A stretch of DNA of 64,000 nt from Pachypanchax playfairii. Lineage: Eukaryota > Chordata > Actinopteri > Cyprinodontiformes > Aplocheilidae. Of the stretch, positions 22,311 to 64,000 are shown piece by piece. The translations under genes were made by a program, and so were the position numbers. The DNA lies in NCBI GenBank assembly GCA_006937955.1, contig SSNP01000148.1, positions 291,296-355,295 on the forward strand, given 5' to 3'. Positions within the stretch are counted from its first letter, which is position 1, and the number at the start of each line of letters is the position of its first letter. The notes below the pieces were generated by a model that saw nothing but the letters and a program-made list of their open reading frames with translations, had not been told where the DNA came from and made no database searches.

Positions 22311-24733
22311 GTCATTTAGCAGACGCTTTTATCCAAAGCGACTTACATTGAGAGAAGTCTTAAAGCAGCTGGTCCTCTGATTCACCCCATCAGATGATTT
22401 CTTTCTTACTAATTTGCCCATTTTTCTGCTAATCTTTCAGTATGTTCATAACTATATTGTTTTAACCACAGCACCGGGTTTGGAGGAGCTTACTGTAACA
22501 ACACAAAGCATTGTTGAACAAAATGTGCTATTCAAATGAACTTCACTGTTAAAAGTTTTTATGACCTTGAACATCTTGGTAATTAAAACAAGTGCAGTGT
22601 AAGAATTCCATAAACTCAGACAGATAAAAACTTTTACTTTGTTTACAATTAATGTCTGACTTTGCACCACATGAGAATTCTGCAGACATTTATTATAAGC
22701 TGAATTGCAACTAAGTGTGAAAAGCATTCACTCAGGCGTTAAGAGACAACCCACTCATGTTATGACCAGAGTGTCAGCGACGACTAAAGCTACAGTCACA
22801 AAGGTTCTTAGAACACCTGGAGTTTGTAGACATTCATGGAGGTAGTTTCCTACAGTATTTGTAGGGAGTTGTTACGCCTGCTGTTTAATTTGCAAGAGCA
22901 ACTTGACAGAGACCTTATGTTTTTCATAAGGGTGCCTTGGAACGTGACTATGCTTCTCTTCCAAGTCAAATTATGCAAATGATATTTGGCAATAAAGCTT
23001 GATTCTGATCTTACAAAAATAGTTATCATACAGCATCAAACTGCACACCTTAGTTCAACTCCTATGGTGTTTGACACATTTGTTAGGATGGCAGTACAAT
23101 ATCTCCAAAATTCTGTGTGTTGATTATCACATCTGCTGGAAAATTTGTGGAAACGTTTGTAATTTTCAATATAGCAATAATGCAGAGTTCAGCTGCAGCT
23201 GCAAGATGAAGATTCTGCTGTTGTAAATGCTGCTTTCGTTTAGCAGCAGCAGGAGGACATGGAGAAAAGACAGCGACACCAATGGGAGCAGCCATGGACC
23301 CAGAGGCAGCACCTCTACAGCCAGAGACTCTGTTCCATGAGCTGGACTGCAGGTCAGAAGGTGACTGAATGTGACTACACAAAACACTATAGTAACATAG
23401 GATTCAGGAATGTGTACAGCAGTAATAAGAACAAGGTTTTTGTGGCTGAATGTTGAAACTGTTTGCTGGTGCCTGATGGCTTAGATCAGGGGTGTCCAAC
23501 TCCAGGCCTCAAGGGCCAATATCCAGCATGTTTTAGATGTTCCTCTGCTTCAACACACCTGATGCAGATGAATGGGTCGATAACAGGCTTCTGCTGGACT
23601 TGCTGAGATGTTGCAGATTGGAATCAGCTGTGTTGAAGTAGGAAAAAATCTAAAACATGCAGGATAGTGGCCCTCGAGGCCTGACTTTGGGCATCTGAGT
23701 TAGATGATTTTTAAACCCTTCAAAACTTGATTTGATTTTCTACAATCAGCTGCATCCCTTCCAACATACTGTCTGAACTTCAAGTAAATTTGGCCTTTCT
23801 GAAGTGAATCACAGCTAGAAGAAAGTTTCTGTAAACAGATCATGGTGCTTGTTGTTTTCACTGCCTATGCAACAAATATTTACTTTAAAAATGTTGTAAG
23901 CACCGTTGGGCATTTTTGAACATACTGAAATGTTGACTGCATGAAGGAAACGATATCAAACAAGTTCTAATACTACTGCCTCTGTCTAACATCATATTCA
24001 TGCTACTTGATCTATTTTCATTTGGTTGTCAAAACACAGAATATATATGCGTTCGTTCTTTTTTTTTTTTTTTTTTTTTTTTACAGGGCATTAGCTATAT
24101 TTCAAACTGTGGTAGACTTGAGCTGGGTCCCTGAAAGCAGCGTGATGCGTTCGTAGGACTAATTCATACCATCCGCTCACTCCTCCTATGGCAATCTGCG
24201 TAGCCACAGAATATTTCTCTGCGACAGGACCGGAGTTTTTCCCAAAAAGACGGTTCCACCATCGCTGACGTTTGGCATATTCTGTCAGATCAACCACCTT
24301 GTCGTAAATCTCCTCTTCTAGCTCTTTAAATAGGAAACAAAAAGTTAGCATTTTAGTAGCAAGAGTCAAGCGACTTACAAAGTTAACAGAGGTCATTTTA
24401 CTATATTCTTCATTAATTATTAATAACCAACAATAATTTGAGTGGTAATGTTAGATGTATTTAAATAAGAAAATAAAAACGGATTAACTAGTTAATGTAC
24501 TGGTTTCTTTCTGTTCTTAGTAAAGTTGTCGGGCCTGGTTTTATGTTAGCATCAAGCTAACAGCTGACACGTGAACGCAACAGGAAACAAAAGCTTCATG
24601 GAGTCACGACTGTTTGATTAAAACAACAAACACGTCTACTAATCGAATCGTGCTGGGAAAATATCGCTTAAGTATGGTTTAAACAGGAAGATAGTTAGTT
24701 TAAAATCAGCTTACCCTTGTTGCGGTTCGCCAT
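21574..24733 (-). CDS. fundc1: FUN14 domain-containing protein 1, complete gene (5 exons)
   Basis: FUNDC1 is a multi-pass mitochondrial outer-membrane protein. Its cytosolic N-terminus binds LC3/GABARAP to recruit autophagosomes during hypoxia-induced mitophagy; it also acts at ER-mitochondria contacts. Five exons splice with GT/AG sites and intact phase to 151 residues (human FUNDC1 has 155). Visible landmarks: a Tyr-based LC3-interaction motif Y13-D-K-V16 followed by DLTEYA, the WWNRLFG block (about 28-34), the EKYSVATQ block (about 41-48), three hydrophobic segments (about 46-66, 69-84 and 133-151), the DWKRVEKDV block between segments 2 and 3, and the C-terminal GGFLLGLAS. The residue before the LIR tyrosine is Ile, where human FUNDC1 has the ULK1 target Ser17. 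It lies head to head with kdm6a, as FUNDC1 does near KDM6A in human, which favours FUNDC1 over the paralogue FUNDC2. Confidence 0.95.
21792..21920 (-). CDS. fundc1: fundc1 exon 4
   Basis: Acceptor CTCCAG, donor GTTCCA (a weak donor). It encodes residues 84-126: SGYVKVDWKRVEKDVDKAKK and a charged helix ending FVEK. It is exactly 43 codons. Confidence 0.93.
21994..22069 (-). CDS. fundc1: fundc1 exon 3
   Basis: Acceptor ATTAG, donor GTATTT. It encodes the end of membrane segment 1, the FQKVGK loop and the glycine-rich second segment (AATAVGGG), residues 58-83. Phase fits both neighbours. Confidence 0.93.
22271..22356. repeat. (TAC)n microsatellite with dispersed repeat tail
   Basis: About 13 TAC units (22271-22310) run directly into GTCATTTAGCAGACGCTTTTATCCAAAGCGACTTACA in variant context, a block found very widely in fish repeats (from memory). 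It is in fundc1 intron 2. Confidence 0.75.
23487..23697. mobile_element. hAT-type MITE in fundc1 intron 2
   Basis: A 211-bp element with inverted ends (CAGGGGTGTCCAACTCCAGGCCTC; right end GAGGCCTGACTTTGGGCATCTG). The flanking 8-mers are GCTTAGAT and AGTTAGAT, a decayed 8-bp duplication as expected for hAT. It has the same sequence family as 47074-47286. No coding content. Confidence 0.75.
24059..24082. repeat. T homopolymer (24 nt) in fundc1 intron 2
   Basis: An uninterrupted T run lies about 90 bp from fundc1 exon 2 (A run on the sense strand). It may be a retroposon tail or simple slippage tract; nothing around it settles which. Confidence 0.7.
24170..24323 (-). CDS. fundc1: fundc1 exon 2 (LIR and first membrane segment)
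   Basis: It follows the acceptor TTTAAAG and ends before GTATGA. It encodes residues 7-57: the acidic ELEEE, the LIR tyrosine, DLTEYAKRQRWWNRLFG and SVATQIAIGGVSG. The split Trp58 codon joins exon 3 in phase. Confidence 0.95.
24715..24733 (-). CDS. fundc1: fundc1 exon 1 (start)
   Basis: ATG at 24733-24731 encodes MANRNK plus one base, followed by GTAAG. A very short first coding exon is expected for this family. The remainder of the first exon is 5' UTR. Confidence 0.88.
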
Positions 24734-26738
24734 TTCGGTGCACGCAGGGCTGTCCTCAGATGCACGAACGTCCCCGTCATTTGCATAATGTTGACGGTGA
24801 AAATAAAAGTGAAAACCGAGACGAGAGTCTTTGTGACTAAATACAGAAGGATCTACGTTTTACAACCCAGTCAGAATGTCACATAGCATTTGAATAGATT
24901 GCTTTGGACTGGAGTCACATACCAAAATACATGTCTATTTTTTATTAGACTTGTATTGGACAGAACTATGTGGATAATCTCTGTCATTATTCCTAATTTA
25001 GAATTATGTATACAAATATTAGACCTGACACACAGCTCAGAACAACAGTAACATATTTTGGCTGTCATAAATAAATGTTCTCAATATTTCAAAACATCCA
25101 GGTGCAAAAAAAAAAAACTTTTTGAAATGAACCATTCGTTGTGAAAAACAGTTACTCAGCTGTGTTACACTATATAAAGATTTTTTTTTATTTTGGGAAT
25201 AGATTTGGCTGCTCCACTTTAGGGGACGTAAACAAAAACTAATACAAACACACATTTCATTCTAAAATTGTTATTATAAGGAAATAAACATTTGCATAGT
25301 TATTAACAACCTTACAGGGAGAAACATTGATACACTGTGGAAAATATTCAGCTTGTGAATATTATCAAATAGTATAATGTATTAATAATGCATTCATTTG
25401 TTTTAGTTGCCATATTATATAGATGTAATTAAACTTTGTAAGTGGTGCTATAACATAACAGATTTACATTTTATTGTCAGTTTACTTTTATCCCATCTTG
25501 TTATATTGATGTGTGATGACCATCTGAAAACAGGATTTATTTATCTCAGTGACAGAACTCAGAGAATATATATTTAAACATTTTTTTAACAAAACACGTT
25601 TTTTTTTTCAATATTAATTGAATTCTCATAAGCTATATTTTAAAGATGGTTCTGTTTCACTCTGTAATGGATTTATTTATCTCTTTGTGTGGAATATTGA
25701 AAGTATGAATAATTAATTTGGCAGCACTGGAGATGATTGATACACTTACAGTACAGCAGTCTGCACATTGTTTAAATAAACACATAAATCACATATGTTG
25801 TAGCATGTTCTGTTTTATGTTTTTGTTATATATTTACAGATCTGTTGTATTTTGACTGTTGAATTATTTACCTAATGTTGATACTATTTGTCTGAAACTT
25901 TATATTTCAAGTGTTTTAAGTTTTAAGAGGTTCCTGGTATGAAAAAAACTGACATGCATAAAAACACTAGATGATCTGATAGGTTTTGCAATGTGTACAA
26001 CTACTACAACTACTACACAATCAATAAAAAAATAAAGGGTTAGGAGCTCTAACATTAGACTGAATGTTTCGTTAATTTTTTCTATTCTTTCGGTTTTATT
26101 TATTTTTTAACCTACGTTTTGCATATTTCTTTGTTTTTTAGACAATTGTTTAGTATTAATTGAAAAAAAATACGTGTGCAACAATTATCCTTGACTGAAA
26201 CTGCCAATTGTTTTAACCAATAAGCTTTTGTAAAATACGGTTACGTAACCAAAAGGTAACGTAAGAAAACCAATCAGAAAACGAGGGGCAGGCCTTAGTA
26301 GCACATTTTGATATGTGTGTGCGCGTGCGCGCGTTCGCAACACATCAACTGAAACATATCACGTGACTGCAGACTGCTGATGCTGGTTGGTTAGGATGAG
26401 CAGAGGGCGTGGCGACGGTGGCGGCGTGCGCTTGCCTATGTGACACAATTACAACAACTTTGAGCCGCTTGTTGGGAAGTTTGCGACATTATGAAATAAC
26501 ATTCTCTCCTACGACCCAACATTACACCAACTCAATGCAGAAATTGGGAACGGAATACACGCTTTGTTTTGACGTACAATGAGGAGTGTGCAAGGGAACT
26601 TGAAAGGATAATTTCCTTGAGGATTTGGCAAGAATCACGCTACGCCCCGTTTTAATCCTGGATAGGTGTGCAACGGTGTCGTTGCTGCTGCGTTCTGCTG
26701 GAGTTGCTCGGTCTCGCTTTTCCTCCCGTTCCCACTCC
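24734..26738. promoter_or_regulatory. Shared upstream region of fundc1 and kdm6a
   Basis: The two start codons face away from each other across 2.0 kb. The fundc1 side is not GC-rich. The kdm6a side has a CpG-richer stretch about 26280-26480 (alternating GTGCGCGTGCGCGCG near 26315-26335, GGCGTGGCGACGGTGGCGGCG near 26405-26430) that continues into exon 1, typical of a TATA-less housekeeping promoter and 5' UTR. The centre (25250-26280) is AT-rich with no feature seen. Core promoter positions are inferred. Confidence 0.45.
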
Positions 26739-62458
<35,720 letters not shown>

Positions 62459-62539
62459 GTAGAAACATCCGTCACTATTTGTCTTCATAAAAGTCTTCTT
62501 CTAATACAGAACTGACTCAATGTCTCACTGAAGTTACAA

Positions 62540-63565
62540 AACTGTTTAATTACTGATGGAGTTAGTAGTTTATGCATTTCGATTAATCTAACAACCAATT
62601 TTCCGAATATTCCATTAGTCTAAACGATTATTTTTAAGATCAACAACTAATAATTTATTTATTTACCAATAACATATTCTACCAAGTTAACAGGTTTAAA
62701 ACTGAGATCACACACTGTGTGACCGTGCTGCCTAGATCTTTTTATTTTTAGGACCGGCTCACGTAGCGTCTGAACGGGCAGGATGAACCGTCTCACCCTG
62801 CGTCACTCTGCACCGGCCACAGTGCTGTGAATCACGCACGCACCGTACTTCATCATGATACTTCTCACGATCAAAGAAAAGTTCTACAGTCAGAATCCCA
62901 CAGATGTAACCAACCACAGCTAAAGGCTGATTTATTTTCAGACATGAAAAACGGTTCTTTCTGAAAATAAAATAAACTAGCTTAGCGGTTACTTAGCCCA
63001 CCTGATGTGACACTAATATATTATTCAAGTACTCATATTCCAAAATACTTTCCGTAAAGCATGGCAAGAAGGTAAATAGCATTTTACAAGAGGTACTAGT
63101 ACATACAGTAGTAGTTTTGATTTTTCAGGGGTCTCTTGGATGGCTACTTCTTTTCAGATGTTCATGCATTGTGGTGGTTCTGCTGTGGTAGGCCAAAGAC
63201 GCCTTGCAGAGGTTACAAACAACCCGTTTATTCTCAGTTTGTCTAAAATATTCCCATACCTTTGATCCTTTCAGCCTCAATGTACTTTTACCGACCGCGT
63301 CCGCACTTTCTTCTCGGGTTTCTTCGTTTTCCGCTATAACTTTTTTAAAGTGGAGCGGGGAGGAGAGAGGAGGAAGCTCGTCATCTGAGTGGCAGTCTGT
63401 GACTGAAGCACGCAGCGCGAGCGCCACTTACGCGTTTGAAGGAAATGTTTTGTCTTGGCTCGTTGGAAATGTTACACATATTCCACCATAAAAAATCCCT
63501 TCGACAATTTTCCATGCTCGACGTCATCGATTACGTCGACTATTCGCAGCAGTATCTATTAACAA
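62540..63565 (-). mobile_element. hAT relic with BED zinc finger, kdm6a intron 15
   Basis: A minus-strand BED-finger frame (63427-63125) sits between flanks with inverted similarity: the left has ATTTCGATTAATCTAACAACC then ATTTTCC; the right complement has GAATAGTCGACGTAATCGATG then GGAAAATTGTCG. The catalytic part of the transposase is missing. Outer ends are approximate. Confidence 0.55.
63125..63427 (-). pseudogene. BED-type zinc finger, N-terminus of hAT transposase
   Basis: One hundred residues. SKVWEYFRQTENKRVVCNLC, then KASLAYHSRTTTMHEHLKRS has the BED pattern: aromatic residues W-F, a C-x2-C pair and an H-x4-H-like pair (M-H-E-H-L-K-R-S-S-H). BED domains bind transposon ends in hAT enzymes and also occur in ZBED genes. 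The frame stops just after, with no dimerisation domain following, so it is the remains of a transposase. Confidence 0.75.
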
Positions 63566-63979
63566 ACTTTAAACAATTAAACTCCATCTTTAAATAAACA
63601 TTGTACAATAAACTAATGTAATTTTAGAAAGTGAGAAGTTACTTTTTCTATCCAGGGGTGGACATTTCAAGTAAAAACATAAAATTTGAGAATAATTATT
63701 GAGGTTTTTTTTTTTCAATCTTCAAACTCTACAAACCTCCAACCCACCAAAAAGCATAAGAGTCTGAATGTAACAAAATGTTTCCTCATTTACAAAAAAA
63801 AAAAAAAATGTTTTACTGGTGCTGTTCTGAATGTCGTCCTGGTTTGTGTTACCACAGACATTGAACTAACTAGTCTTACTAGCTGCTTTTTGACTTGAGA
63901 TTTTTTCCTGGTTGATGTCTTTGCTTAAAAGAAATGATCAAGTACTTCTAGTATAAGAAGAAAATCCCCTCAGACGGGT

Positions 63980-64000
63980 TGGGGGGGGGGGGGGGGGGGG
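63980..64000. repeat. G homopolymer at window edge
   Basis: The last 20 or so bases are G with one T-containing lead-in (GGGTTGGGG...). A run of this length at the edge may be a real G tract or a sequencing/assembly end artefact. Confidence 0.7.

Noticed and set aside
26625..26738. N-terminal extension of kdm6a exon 1 frame
   Set aside because: The upstream frame has no ATG (its first codon is TTG), and the peptide from 26739 matches the known UTX start.

Overview
The window is nuclear DNA of a ray-finned (teleost) fish. Genes are split into short vertebrate-type exons with GT/AG introns, intergenic DNA is AT-rich and full of DNA transposons, and the mobile families are typical of fish: Tc1-like elements with long terminal repeats, hAT, piggyBac and Harbinger MITEs, and broken non-LTR retrotransposons. 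Two conserved genes lie head to head. fundc1 (minus strand, coding exons 24733 down to 21574) encodes the mitochondrial outer-membrane mitophagy receptor and is complete. kdm6a/UTX (plus strand, 26739 to beyond the window end) encodes the H3K27 demethylase; 15 coding exons (505 residues: N-terminus, TPR domain and start of the linker) are present, and the JmjC catalytic half lies outside. FUNDC1 and KDM6A are also neighbours on the human X chromosome, so the pair is old synteny.

Layout. 1-21 kb: no recognised host gene; a transposon-rich stretch with two intact Tc1-like elements (1722-3324 and 11068-12669), a piggyBac-type MITE, a Harbinger remnant nested in an older Tc1 relic, a THAP (P-element-like) relic, LINE fragments and further MITEs. 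21.5-24.8 kb: fundc1, five exons. 24.8-26.7 kb: shared upstream region. 26.7-64 kb: kdm6a, with introns carrying two more intact Tc1-like elements (33706-35307 and 43274-44878), TTAA-flanked MITEs, three hAT MITEs with target duplications, a second Tc1 relic, a long TG microsatellite, two blocks of a 17-bp minisatellite split by a LINE remnant directly after exon 10, and a hAT relic with a BED zinc finger after exon 15. The window ends in a G homopolymer.

The most notable feature is the set of four full-length Tc1-like transposons in 43 kb. All have an open transposase with the DD34E triad, matching inverted repeats and TA duplications, and differ from one another by only a few residues. Their flanks are unrelated, so they are independent and recent insertions of a family that was, or still is, active. 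I found no CRISPR array, rRNA, tRNA or bacterial-type system. No clearly undescribed system was identified; the best leads are the active Tc1 family and the minisatellite next to kdm6a exon 10.
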